Assembly (NCBI RefSeq): GCF_020184175.1
Contig: NC_065531.1
Location: 77,098,604-77,162,603, forward strand
Origin: Aphis gossypii
Lineage: Eukaryota > Arthropoda > Insecta > Hemiptera > Aphididae
Reading direction: 5' to 3'
Length of the DNA: 64,000 nt
The notes under the pieces were generated by a model. That model did not search any database. It saw only the letters and a list, made by a program, of their open reading frames with translations, and had not been told where the DNA came from. Made by a program: the position numbers and the translations under genes. Shown here in pieces: positions 43,149 to 54,609 of this stretch (the first letter of the stretch is position 1; each line of letters begins with the position of its first letter).

Positions 43149-46100
43149 ATGAGAGGCCGAAAACCAACGATCTGCCCTGATGAAATTATAAGTATTATAC
43201 TTAAATTTAAGGACAGAGTAATAACTGAAGTGAATGGAGAAAAAAGTAAGTAATAATATCATTATAAATACACACACACATAATTAAGGCAAGTTTATGT
43301 AGTAATATATTTAGTTTTAAGTCAATAATAATAATTTATATAAATTAATAAGTAATGTATAAAACTCATAGTATAACTTAAAATTGCCTATAATTTAAGT
43401 AATTGTTTAATGATCCTTTTTTATTTATGAATACCTAATAAAACTAAAACCAATTAAATGGAACATAATATTATTAATCGCATTTAATCAGTTCTACGAT
43501 TCATCAAATTAACGATTTTTTAAACTAAATATTTAATACACCCTATTACAATATTGATTTATCTATAGTGGTAAATACTTATTATTAATCTTATTGTAAT
43601 ATGTTGTCATGTGGTAAGTACTTATTACAAATATTATAACGATGACGCCGGACTGATAGTCATCTCACGCACCGATCAATTGAACACGCTGAACGGTTTT
43701 AAATTTAATAAAGGGTTTCATTAATATGTATAAAAATTATGTTGTTCATCATGTGTATCTTACATAATATCCTTCTATTGTCATCTACACTACTGACCAT
43801 TTTGTTCTAACTCTATAAGTTAGGTTAGATAAGGTTAAAAACCATGTTTTTGCGATCAATATAACTGAGACCTTGAGTACCTACTATTGGCAAAAAATTA
43901 TGTCTTTAATAAAAAATTACGATAAGGCCGTTATCATGTATGTAATTTTTTCGCCTTTAAAGCGGCAGCGTTCTAAACCCGTACCTAATTACATCACCAA
44001 CCCACGAGTGTAAGTTGTGGTACCACACCAAAGGTCAAAACTGCTTGTCTGCTTATCTAGCAGCCGCACACTGTTTATAAATAACCAAATTGGAAATACG
44101 AAAATAATAATTTTGTCTATGAATATTATTATTTTAGATTCTGAGCTGAGCGAAATAATGTATTGGTTTGTATTGTTTTACTAAGATGTGTGTTGTTTTT
44201 TTTTTTTTCAAATAAAATATTCAGCAATATTTTTGATAGGTAGTAAAAATGCTTTGATTTTTGTGATCGGCATATTTTTTGATAAAAAAGTAATTATGTA
44301 ATTAATCTAGTTGGTACTTTTGAGTTAAATTTATGTAAATTTTGGTTAAAATTAAAAATTATAAGTAGTTTTACAAAGCGTGAAAAAAAAACAAAAAGTG
44401 GTAATTTTTACGCAAATTTCTGTAAAATATTTATTTTATTCTTTGGTGTAATGTAACTCAGAACTTAATAACGGTAAACCTATGAAATTTTCACTAACTA
44501 TTTATATTAGCATTTTCCATAAATGCTAATATTTTCGAAACATTATAACTCTTTTAAAGCTAGTTACAATCTTGATCAAATTTTCTAATTTCGTGAATTT
44601 TTTTAAAAATTATTCTCTATAAAATGGATGGTATTCAATTTGAATGTCAGTCTAGGATATTTTATATTGTTATTACTTAGTAGCTGATAAGTTGAATTAT
44701 CTAATATTATTTTATAATATTTTTCTTGAATTATCAGTTATGTTGGAAAAATATTATATAAAACCGAATTACAACAAAATGACAAAAAACGTTATTCTTT
44801 GTGTTAATATATAATATTGTCCAAATTTGAACTTTAAATGTCTGTAAAAATAACTGCAATTATATGTTTTTTTAGTAACGAAAATTTTAAATTTACAATC
44901 CTTAACTATACAAATTGAAAATGTTATACATTTTTAACTACAAAATCATTTTTCAATTTTCAATTAATTGATAAATGTTGTCAAAATTTAAACTTTAAAT
45001 ACTTATAAGAAAAAAAAGGTGCCTATGTATTTTTATTATTTTTTAATTGATGTTGAAACAATATATCAGGAGCCTTGTATTACTTTTTAACGCTTTTCTA
45101 CCGAGCAAAACATTTTTTATTGACAAAGTTTAAAAAATAAAAATAAAAATCGAAAATTTCATATGCCTATAAATAGTTTAATACGAGTCAAAATATTTTG
45201 AAAATTTTACGATGTATAGAAAATGCCAACATAAACATTTAGTGGAAATTGTATGTGTACGGTAATTTTTTTACAGTTACACTAAAAACCAAAATCGATT
45301 TTTTTTCGAAAACTGGTTTAATTAAAAGAAAGTACTTTTACTTCCCCAAACCGTAATGACAGACACACACAAAAAAAACACACATTATTGTAAAATCAAT
45401 ACATTCATCGCTCCGCTCAGAATCTAAAAGTTTACCAGAAAGTAATATTGATTTTTTATGACTGTTTGAATTTAACATTTTCATGATGTTGGATTTTCAT
45501 CGGTAAATTAACGAATTTTCATCTATATTTTTGACTTTTTGTTGTAGTTCAATAACAAAGAAGCTTAGATAATTGAAATTTACATCATATGTTTATTTTA
45601 TCAATTCATATATTATACTTGATAACATTTTCAAAATATTTTGACTTTTGAGGTGTTTACGGACATTTTCAATTTTAATTTTTTCTATAAATGTCAATAA
45701 AATTTTTTTGTTGGGTAAAATAGCGTGAAAATGTTATACAATACTTCTGATATATTGTTATAATATAATTTGAAAAATATTAAAAATACATATTATGCAC
45801 TTTTTCGTTTTATAATCATTTAAAGTTTAAATGTTGACACACATTAATAATAGTCTTAATAACAATATTTAACTTTACTAATTTTATTGTTGTATTTTTT
45901 ATTAGAAGTAGTTGTAGCTACAAACCACGTATGGCAGGATATAAGTTTTGAATTAAATAATCGAATGTCCAACAATGCTCTGCATGTATTTGTTTACAAA
46001 GGATACCATGGAATAAAAGAAAAACTCGGCTTGACGCCAATTAAAACACCAGATGTAGTATTACCCAAAAATGATATACTCAATAATTTAGACGATAATG

Positions 46101-49100
46101 ATGGTTAGTTCAGTTTCAATTCAAATGTAATTTGTGTATTCCATGCATTTTTAGTTATATAAACTGACTCTATATTATAGATTCCGAGTCTATTGACGAA
46201 TTGGATAGTGACGAAGATTTTGCAAATAAAAAATTTGTTATTACATTCTCATCTGACGAATGGAAGACAATTCAACCACAACGGGTTAAATATAATTTTA
46301 TGGATAAAAAACGACCTCTTCAGCGTTTTAAAACCTATGAAGTTTTACCCAAAAACACATGGACACCATTAATTGCAGAACATTTTTGGATACACACGCA
46401 ATTACCATGCTGCCTTTCATTTCACCGAGCGAAAGTGTCACCAAATGGTGAAAATTATGTGTCTGTTGTTGGGCGGTGTTCTGATTGTGGATCCTATTTT
46501 AAAGGAATAGTATCTGAAAAACCACCAGAAAATTCTAGGTAATATTAACTTAAAGAATATGAAGAAAATATTTTATATAATATATTATTATAGAGTACTT
46601 ATGCAATGTACATATGTTGGGAATTTCAATGAACTGCATAAAGCTACTAAAAAACGACGTATGATAGGTCCTGTTATAGAAAAAGCGTTATCGTCTATAG
46701 TAGAACAAGGGATTTCGTGCGAGACATACAGAGAAAAGGAAGCCGTACGTCTAATGAAAACAGGTAAGTACCGAAAATTCAAATACAATTGCCTGGTGAT
46801 AAAAAAAAATTATATCAACTATGAAGTATAGAATTATTTAAAAAATAAGGTTTACTTAGTTTCAACTTTAAATAAATGTTAAATACAGTTGATCAAAATC
46901 AGAATTTTTAAATTGTTTGCATATTATTTAGATTAGATAATATCAGATATATTTATATGCTTTTAACATATTTGTACCATATTAGGAATAATAAAACAAT
47001 CGTAATTTTTTGTGAGTATTAAACTCCGTGCGGAGCCATGAATGTTTTATTTTGTGTTTGTCATCACTGTTTGGGTAACGCAGCATCAAGGTACATTCAG
47101 GAAGTCAAAATTTAAGTTATTTTATAAAATTATTGTAAGCTAAACTTATGAAAAACCTTGTATTAAATTTTCAACTCTTAGATACTTATACAAAAATATT
47201 TTTATGAATTATACCTACAAAATAATTTGCAAATATTCATGATTTTGACGAATTCTTGTCAATATTTGAACTTCAAATGCTTATAAAAAAAAATTGTGCC
47301 TATGTATTCTTATAATTTTTTTCTCTCGATTTTTTTGAAAACTGTTGGAAAATGTTAACTTTTGACCTCTATAATGCACCAAGGATATTCACTTTTACAT
47401 CGGAAACCACCCCCATAGTTTGAAATTGTAGAATTATTTCGACTAGTTATGCTGTACACAGACACAAAAAAAAAAAACACACATCATTGTAAAATCAATA
47501 CATTCTTCACTTCGTTCAAAATCTAAAAATTTGAGGATTATTCAATTTAAACAATTTTACGAGTGTTTAAAGTTTTAATTTTAATTTGAAATCAAAAATA
47601 CACGTGTAAAATAACGTTTTACTAATAAATAATTTTCGATTTTTGTTATTTTTAAAAAATTACTAAACGTAAGATCTTCAAACTTTTACTTAAATGTTTG
47701 AATTTGTTTCAAAATAGAATATATGACAATATTTAAGTATAATATATCCTAGACTGACAAATCATCTCCGTTCAGAATCGTTTTTCGTATACAATAATAC
47801 CTATCATTGCATTCAAATTTAACCTACCTAGTCCGAAGTCCACCCCACCCCTTAATGTACAGCAGAGCGATACTCACTTACCCGCTTTTTTTATTTATAC
47901 TTAGGTGATCATGAACCAGCTATAATTCCAACTGGACATGTTTTGAGAAATTTAAAAAGACGCCAACGCTTAAATAATCAAAGACATTCAGACAAATTGA
48001 CCGCTATATGTATTATGAAAACTGAAATTGAATTTAAAACTGTAATTAATGACATAGGTCTCGATCCATTTTTCGTGCATTACCATACTGGAGAGCAGAT
48101 TCACTTATACAGAAATTATGCACGTGAATCTAAGTATCCACAAATTATTTTAGATGCAACTGGTTCTGTAGTTTCGAATTTTAAAAAATATGATAATGAA
48201 AAAACAAAGTATATATTTCTTTATGAAGCTTTGGTTTATGATCAGAAAAATGAATTTAGTTTTACCATCAGTAATATGCTTAGTGAAAGACATAGTAATG
48301 TTGCAATTTTTAATTGGCTTGCTAATTGGAAAAAAAGTGATGTGCCGTTGCCAAAAACAACGGTATGCGATCAGTCATTGGCAATACTATCGGCAGTGGT
48401 ACAATGTTTTACTCAGTACTCCTCTCTCCAAGATTATATTAATGCTTGTGCCGATTTAATTGTGAACAATCTTCCAGCTAACAAACACTGGATTCCTAGA
48501 TGTTTCGTAAGGACAGATATTGCTCATTTTTTAAAATTAATTACCAAATGGCCACCACTCAAAACTGTAGCAAGAAGAGTTAGAGAGGTTATACTCCGGT
48601 CATTTTGTATGTTAATAAAGAGTCAATGTCTAGAATCGATGTGTTCTCTGTTGTTAAGTCTCTTCATTGTACTTACAAATGAAACAGATGGTACTGACAA
48701 AATAACCAGAGAAAATACTCCATGCGAAATTCACAAACAAAAAATTATCTTTGTTAGTGCAACTGGTTTAATGGATAATGAAAGTGTATTAGAAACAGTA
48801 TTAGATCCGGAAAACGACGAAGACATATATATAGTACAATCACAGGAAAATTTGAATGAAGCTTTAGGAAGTTTAAATAATCCATTTCAAAAACTTGTTG
48901 AACAAATTTATGATAAGAGTAAATCTTTTTTACAAACCGGAGATAATATAAACCCTCTATATTTACCTGAACTAGTTCCATATATAATAAAATGTATGAA
49001 GCTAGTGCCTTTATGGTCGGCTATAATGGTACCCATTTTTGGTTATGGAGATGAAACGGTGAGTTCTGCAGCCGTCGAATCAAGCTTTAAAAAATTAAAG

Positions 49101-49943
49101 AATGTTACGTTTAAAAATATTTCACTACCCACGGATATTGAATTGTTTTTAGAAAATCATATATCTTCGCTCCGTGGCATGTCCCTATTAAAGTCAAGTG
49201 GTTGTTTATTAAAAGACACAGAAATTAATCATAATAACCAAAGCCAATTCAACAAAGACGGTTCTGGACTTAATGTAGAAATTGACACTAATAAAGAAAG
49301 TTTACATTATGCAAATTCCGGCGAACAAAAATCACCACAATATGCAGAAAGTCTAACGAAAATAAGTTCACCAAGATATTATTCTGATACTAATTCCAAT
49401 AAAGAAATATCACTAAAATTTTACGAAGAGAGCCCCGCGATTAAAATAAGTTCACCAACATATTTTACAGATAGTCATTCTGATGAGAACTCGCATCATT
49501 ACGGAGAATATGATTCAAATACATCCACGATTAATATGGATAGTGATTCCATACTAAAATGTGTAGAAAATGATAGTTTAGAAAGTCCTAATTACAAAAA
49601 GAAGATACCGGTAAAAGATAATTATGAAAAGAAAGTTGATAATTATATTGAAAGTATATCTACCGACTTCAATGCAACAAACAAAACCAAAAAATGCCCG
49701 TTATGTTCAGTAGGTGACTTTCCAACAGATAAGTCTCAAAATGTGTGCGTCTGTGAAGATCCAGTTCATACATTGTCTACCTGCTCAGTTACTAGACCTG
49801 GACAGAGTGGTAGTGGAACATTCATTATATGCTTAAAATGCTCTAATGATGTCCTCTTTGTTGATGAATTGACAAAAGAAAATAAAAGTACTGAAAGTTG
49901 GAAAAAAAATCTACGAATAAAAAGAGAATACGGTCTTATCTAA
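43149..49943 (+). CDS. Mutator-like/foldback transposase, 953 residues in open exons
   Basis: Exons 43149-43245, 45906-46103, 46181-46538, 46594-46763 and 47905-49943 join with agreeing phases. The N-terminus (MRGRKPTICPDEIISIILKF) to about residue 98 is likely a DNA-binding domain. Residues 100-275 include a Cys/His region (LPCCLSFHRA, GRCSDCGSYF) resembling the zinc-binding domain that precedes many transposase cores. The core has D358 in IILDATGSVV, D430 in TVCDQSLA, D479-x2-H482 in RTDIAHFLK and E666 in AVESSFKKLK, the D-D-(D/C)x2H-E order known for Mutator-like transposases. Residues 670-870 are Ser/Asn/Asp-rich with repeats like 'KISSPxYxxD'. A Cys cluster at 49695-49841 (CPLC ... CVCEDPVH ... 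CLKC) suggests a zinc-binding module. The frame ends at TAA 49941-49943 after an A8 run; sequence in the other frame continues into a peptidase-like part. Excises and inserts DNA in the nucleus if active. Superfamily call is mine and unverified. Confidence 0.8.
44132..45429. mobile_element. Nested non-autonomous element in transposase intron 1
   Basis: The left end 'ttttagattctgagctgagc' mirrors the right end 'gctccgctcagaatctaaaa'. The matching extends inward, with gaps, through 'gaatgtattg' and 'gtgtgtt' plus a poly-T/poly-A stretch. The 1.3-kb interior shows no coding potential. No clear target duplication is visible. Related ends occur at 47018-47530 and at 35383, so it is a repeat family. 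Confidence 0.65.
47018..47530. mobile_element. Decayed copy of the same nested repeat family in intron 4
   Basis: The right end 'cacttcgttcaaaatctaaa' with upstream 'cacacatcattgtaaaatca' is a clear relative of the right end at 45429. The left end near 47018 ('ccgtgcggagccatgaatgt') is more diverged. The element lies in the 1.1-kb intron 46764-47904 of the transposase gene. Confidence 0.5.
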
Positions 49944-51700
49944 ACCCAAATCCTCATCTTAAATATCTGGAATTAAATAATTTAAAAAAAATGAAAACTT
50001 TACCTATTTTAAAAAATGGTTCTCGGGCTGAGGAATTAAAAAGTTGTTCAATTAAGGATTATGGTAAGATAATACTAAGTAACTTGTGCGTTTGATTCAG
50101 CTGCGTCGATATTAATGGTTGCATACTGTGATAGTATTAATTATAACACTGTGGTCGATAGCTCAAATAGTATGTTCCTTAAATTCATTGCTGAAATAGT
50201 CAAGAATGGGATTTCAGCTAAGACATATTCGAACAGAGCAGAAATTATGGTAATTCTTTATTATATAATTAAATAATAAAACAATGACGAAAATTATAAC
50301 TTACTAAAGTGTCTGACAAAAAATTAAAAAAAAAATTGTTAGGTATGTAATTTTAATATTATTTAAACTTTAAAAAAGTTGTTTCCGAATAAGGGAAATT
50401 TAAACACTGCACGGGGGGAGTATAGTGATATATTATAATAATGAAATAACGAAAATGTTGTTGTTAAAATAATTATGCCATTTTACAATCACTAAAATTG
50501 AAAACAATAAATTAATTTTACTTATAATATTTTATTATTTAATATATAAATATGTATAAAATTGTATTAAAAATTACAACATTATATTATTAATAAAATA
50601 TAATATTATATATTATTATATTTATTAAGTTGATTTATATTTTATTTTATACCAATATAAAATTATTTTGTATAAATTTTGTATAACAATATAAAAATGC
50701 CGTCTAAGCTCTAATTTAAGGAGGGGGAACCACTGATTTACAAATATGTACACTTAGGTCTGACTTTTACATAATTTCCTAAAAAAGTCAATTTTTTGAA
50801 AAAATCAATTTAATGTTATTTACAATTAATTGTTTATAAAAAAATTACATTCAAACACATTAATTAAGTTAATATATTAAATAATCAATCAATTAATAAT
50901 TTTTTTATATAATACGTATACTGAAAATAAAATAATTATTAATTCACTCATATATTTATATTTATAGATAAAATACTTAAAACCTAGAATGGAATATTTG
51001 GAATATAATACAACATTGGCAGTATGTGACACAACAGTAGGAAATGTTTTCAAACAATTATTGATAGAGTTTCCTACAGTATTGGACAATATAAACTGCA
51101 CTATATCCACTTGTAATAAAACAACTAAATGTCCAATACCTGTGCCATATATAACACTGAATATTACAAATGGTAATTTAAATTCGCTTGAGGAAGATAT
51201 AGGAAACAGATTATTAAGCGAAAATTCCACATGTCATCATGTTGATACAAAAGGGGAAACATGTAAAGGATTAAAAACTATTCATCCAATTGCTTCACCG
51301 ATCCATCTATTTATTGAACTCCTTAATTGGGAAGGTATGTTATAGTTACAATAAATTTTATACCTATTTATTACTTAGTTAATTATAAATGATTATTTAA
51401 TTACACTTCAGAAGATGCAGTCGACAAGGATTACAGTGCTGAAGTTGCACAACAGGTCAACGTATGTTTAGACGATGTACCTCCAGTGTTACACAAAACA
51501 ACATTAAGTATGAACTGAGGGGTATATGTTCACACAGACACGGGTTGAGTAGATTGAGAAATAGTGTTGGACATTATCAATCATACTGCAAGCGGAACCA
51601 CATACAAAACTGGGAACTTTATGATGACATGAAATCCAAACCAATGCCAGTCAAATCTAATACACGAGTACCTTGCGAATTTTTAATTTACACAATATGA
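49898..51700 (+). pseudogene. Ubiquitin-specific-peptidase-like C-terminal part, frame-broken
   Basis: Segments follow the transposase core: about 49910-50081, 50082-50249, then exons 50968-51334 and 51412-51700. They carry landmarks of a C19 peptidase fold: a Cys box STCAFDSAASIL (Cys codon 50085-50087), Cys pairs in NCTISTCNKTTKC and TCHHVDTKGETC that could form the zinc finger, a PIHLFIELL strand, and a His box GHYQSYC (His codon 51572-51574) followed by NWELYDD. USP-type enzymes cleave ubiquitin-like tags; whether this one does is unknown. Three single-base frame breaks occur: a loss in the A8 run near 49905-49912, a gain between about 50064 and 50084, and a loss in the A-run near 51490. 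The first two cancel. The final 26 codons (51623-51700) lie in the right inverted arm. It could be part of one long transposase or a second product; I infer one. Confidence 0.62.
50250..50967 (+). other. Intron within the peptidase-like part
   Basis: Starts 'gtaatt' after an ATG codon and ends 'tttatag' before 'ataaaatac', phase 0 on both sides. The interior is AT-rich with poly-T/A tracts and no coding potential. Confidence 0.6.
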
Positions 51701-52897
51701 TATTTATACAATATATAAAGGTAATGGATCATATATTGTTCATTAGGTAATAAACTAATAAACGTTTTAAAACTTCATCCTTAAATTTGTTCTTTTCTCA
51801 AAATCTAATACCTACAGATAGTTTTTACCATACATCTTACGTATTATGTAGACATACGTAATAATCACGATGTAGAGAATATAAAACTCGTTACTGCTAT
51901 ACTTGTTAATTTTAACCGTCACGGATAATGATACAATTAAATTCGTATATCAATGTAAATTGTACAATCTAGTGTGAGTTACAATATTAGTTAGTAATAT
52001 AATATTAAATATTTTTATTATAAAATAATATGTAATTTACTAGCTGGACACAGCAATACGTTTTTGTGAATAATGCGAGTAGTATATATTATCAGGTAGG
52101 CAATCTATTATCTAGTATATTAACAGGTAGGCAGTTTTTAAGTTCTTGCGATTTCCGGCGAACGAAGATCGTACAAATTTTGAAAACGGTCGTACAAATT
52201 CATACAAATTACGTACTAAAACATAGGACTGGAAAAAATTCGAAAACGCTAAAATTTGTCCGCGGGGTGGGGCTGGGGTGACGCCGGTTTTTAAGTTCTT
52301 GCGATTTCCGGCGAACGAAGATCGTACAAATTTTGAAAACGGTCGTACAAATTCATACAAATTACGTACTAAAACATAGGACTGGAAAAAATTCGAAAAC
52401 GCTAAAATTTGTCCGCGGGGTGGGGCTGGGGTGACGCCGGTTTTTAAGTTCTTGCGATTTCCGGCGAACGAAGATCGTACAAATTTTGAAAACGGTCGTA
52501 CAAATTCATACAAATTACGTACTAAAACATAGGACTGGAAAAAATTCGAAAACGCTAAAATTTGTCCGCGGGGTGGGGCTGGGGTGACGCCGGTTTTTAA
52601 GTTCTTGCGATTTCCGGCGAACGAAGATCGTACAAATTTTGAAAACGGTCGTACAAATTCATACAAATTACGTACTAATTATGGTGTAGGTTAGAGTATG
52701 AATTATTTAATGTTAACCTTGGGTGGGGCTGAAATCACATCACCCCAGCCCCACCCATTGTTTTTGGTTGATAACGAGAAAATCAAGGCCGCACAAATTT
52801 TGAAAGTTGTCATACAAATTCATACAAATTACATACTAAATATTGGTAAATAAATTTTTTAAAAATTCCAAATGGGTGGGGCTGGGGTGATGCACGT
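51623..52897 (-). repeat. Right terminal inverted arm of the transposon
   Basis: Reverse complement of 41250-42522. Four single-base indels distinguish the arms: two near 52755-52765, one near 52708 and one near 52678. The inner end overlaps the last 26 codons and the TGA (51698-51700) of the transposon gene. Confidence 0.93.
52131..52678 (-). repeat. 153-bp tandem array, right arm
   Basis: The same four units as in the left arm, in reverse complement. The copy number is equal in both arms, and the decayed outer copy is present near 52785-52840. The open frame of 184 codons on the minus strand here is a by-product of the repeat period. Confidence 0.95.
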
Positions 52898-54609
52898 CTC
52901 ATTACTCGTATACTAGATTTCGCTAAGGAAAGCGTGACTAACTGCAAAAGGGACAATCTAAGTTGTACGTTATTTATTGATTAAATAAACGATGCTACAC
53001 AGACTCCAAGTAATGTGCAAACAGTTCGGTCTCTATGTCATGTAGTGATTCCACGAAAAAAAAGGTAATCAGTTGTATTACAATATTTAGCTGTATGGAA
53101 TACACGCATACATCATGGTAGAATGGTAGTGGTTTTGATATAATAATATAACCTTATCAATTATCTCTGACACATATCCGAGAGAAGTTTTTTTCTATAT
53201 AATATTTATGAACAGTAATTTTGAGCATACGAAATCGACTGAGGATTTGCACCAACTTCATCACAAATGGCAGTCTAACACCCAGCGAACTTTTGGAATT
53301 CACATTCACCTAACAGGTTATACAATAGTTGTTCGCGTTTTGCGACTAGATATACAGCATAATATTGGACTTGAGATTATCACCTAGGACCTAGTAGATT
53401 TATTTTTTATCGCACTGAAATACTTAGAAGCAACGAGTGCGTACAATTTGCGACAACGATAAATTCATGTTGGGTTATTACCTATGACGCGTTTTAATTA
53501 TTTAGCTTACATGAAATTTCATTTTTTTTTTAATTACAGAAACATATTTCACGGTACCTACTGCCGCTATCAATAACAAAATAATTAAATAAAATATATA
53601 AAAACGATGTTAATATGTTCACAATATACGTATAATTTGAACCTTAATACTTATACTATATAGGTAGTGTGTGTAAGTAGTATTGAATTAATCACTATAT
53701 ACAGTATACAAGAATGTAATATTTCGATTTGATATGCCCATCACATCTTACTTAAGATTATACAAATGTATAGTGTAAAAATGCAATGCGTATGTTAAAT
53801 ATTTACACCAAATTTTAGTTAAACTTTAAATTTCATACCAATTTTCCAACGGAGGCTGTCAACGCTATGTAGTTGGTGATAATTGCAGATGAATAATAAC
53901 CTCTAAAATTTCCCATGAAACATTATTCCTGTGCAGAAATTCGACCGATTACTGTATTATGCAATAAGATAATATACAACCGCTTCTGATGTGATTATTG
54001 AATCTCAATTCTGGAGCACTTAAACGTCTTAAACGAAAATTGATAAAACATAAATAAATTATTAAACACTTTGTTATTTCGTTCGTTATTACGTCAGATC
54101 ATAGTTGATTATAAATTACAGCGTAGGTATTATGTAATGTCGTTGATTACATTAATATAATTAATCAATAATAATATTTACGGATATAATATTTTTGTAC
54201 TATTCATTATTATAGATTGTTATTTGTTAAACAAATATTTATGATTGTAATCTCAACCACGACTGTAAAATAATTTAAATGCGACTACGTTTTGCCGCCA
54301 TTTGGTCGTATGTAATCTTATTGTCATCGAATTCCGATCGTTCATTTTTCGCTTTCCGCTTTTTCTTCCATGAATACCGAAATCACATGATCGCCAATAT
54401 TATCAAGGCAATCTCGGCGAGCTAGGCGATATTAATATATTCATTCGCCGACACCGACGTTTGATAATGGAAAAAATTATTAACTACAATCATCAACCAC
54501 ACGCGTTTCTCGGGTAAGAGACAACTTAACAAATTTATTATATACCATAAGCACAAGTTAACCCAGACAAATTAAATCCAATCGTTAAACGCCACTGCCA
54601 AGCGAAAAC
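52898..54609. other. Intergenic region upstream of mitochondrial EF-Tu
   Basis: No open frame with recognisable content. The last few hundred bases before 54610 hold the promoter and 5' untranslated region of the EF-Tu gene, with a moderately CpG-rich stretch at about 54290-54470 ('cgattccgatcgttc', 'ctcggcgagctaggcga'). Confidence 0.4.

Larger units (their letters stand above)
41250..52897 (+). mobile_element. Foldback-type DNA transposon, 11.6 kb, Mutator-like transposase
   Basis: Two inverted arms of 1273 and 1275 bp enclose a spliced transposase gene on the + strand. Each arm carries 153-bp tandem units, a layout known from foldback (FB/NOF) elements of Drosophila, which belong with Mutator-like elements. 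The element ends begin 'acgtgcatcacc' on both sides. The flanks 'ctcatatac' (left) and 'ctcattac' (right) are similar but not identical, so a target duplication of about 9 bp is suggested, not proven. The arms differ by only four single-base indels that I could find, which points to recent movement or gene conversion. Other repeats are nested in two introns. The coding part shows three frame breaks, so this copy is probably not able to move on its own. Superfamily placement is inference from catalytic spacing and arm structure. Confidence 0.85.

Noticed and set aside
50064..50099. Possible 36-base intron between 'gtaagat' and 'gattcag' in the transposon gene
   Set aside because: Too short for an insect intron and it would remove the STCAF cysteine box; a single-base break explains the frame better.
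52112..52666. 184-codon open frame on the minus strand in the right arm
   Set aside because: Same tandem repeat read in mirror image.
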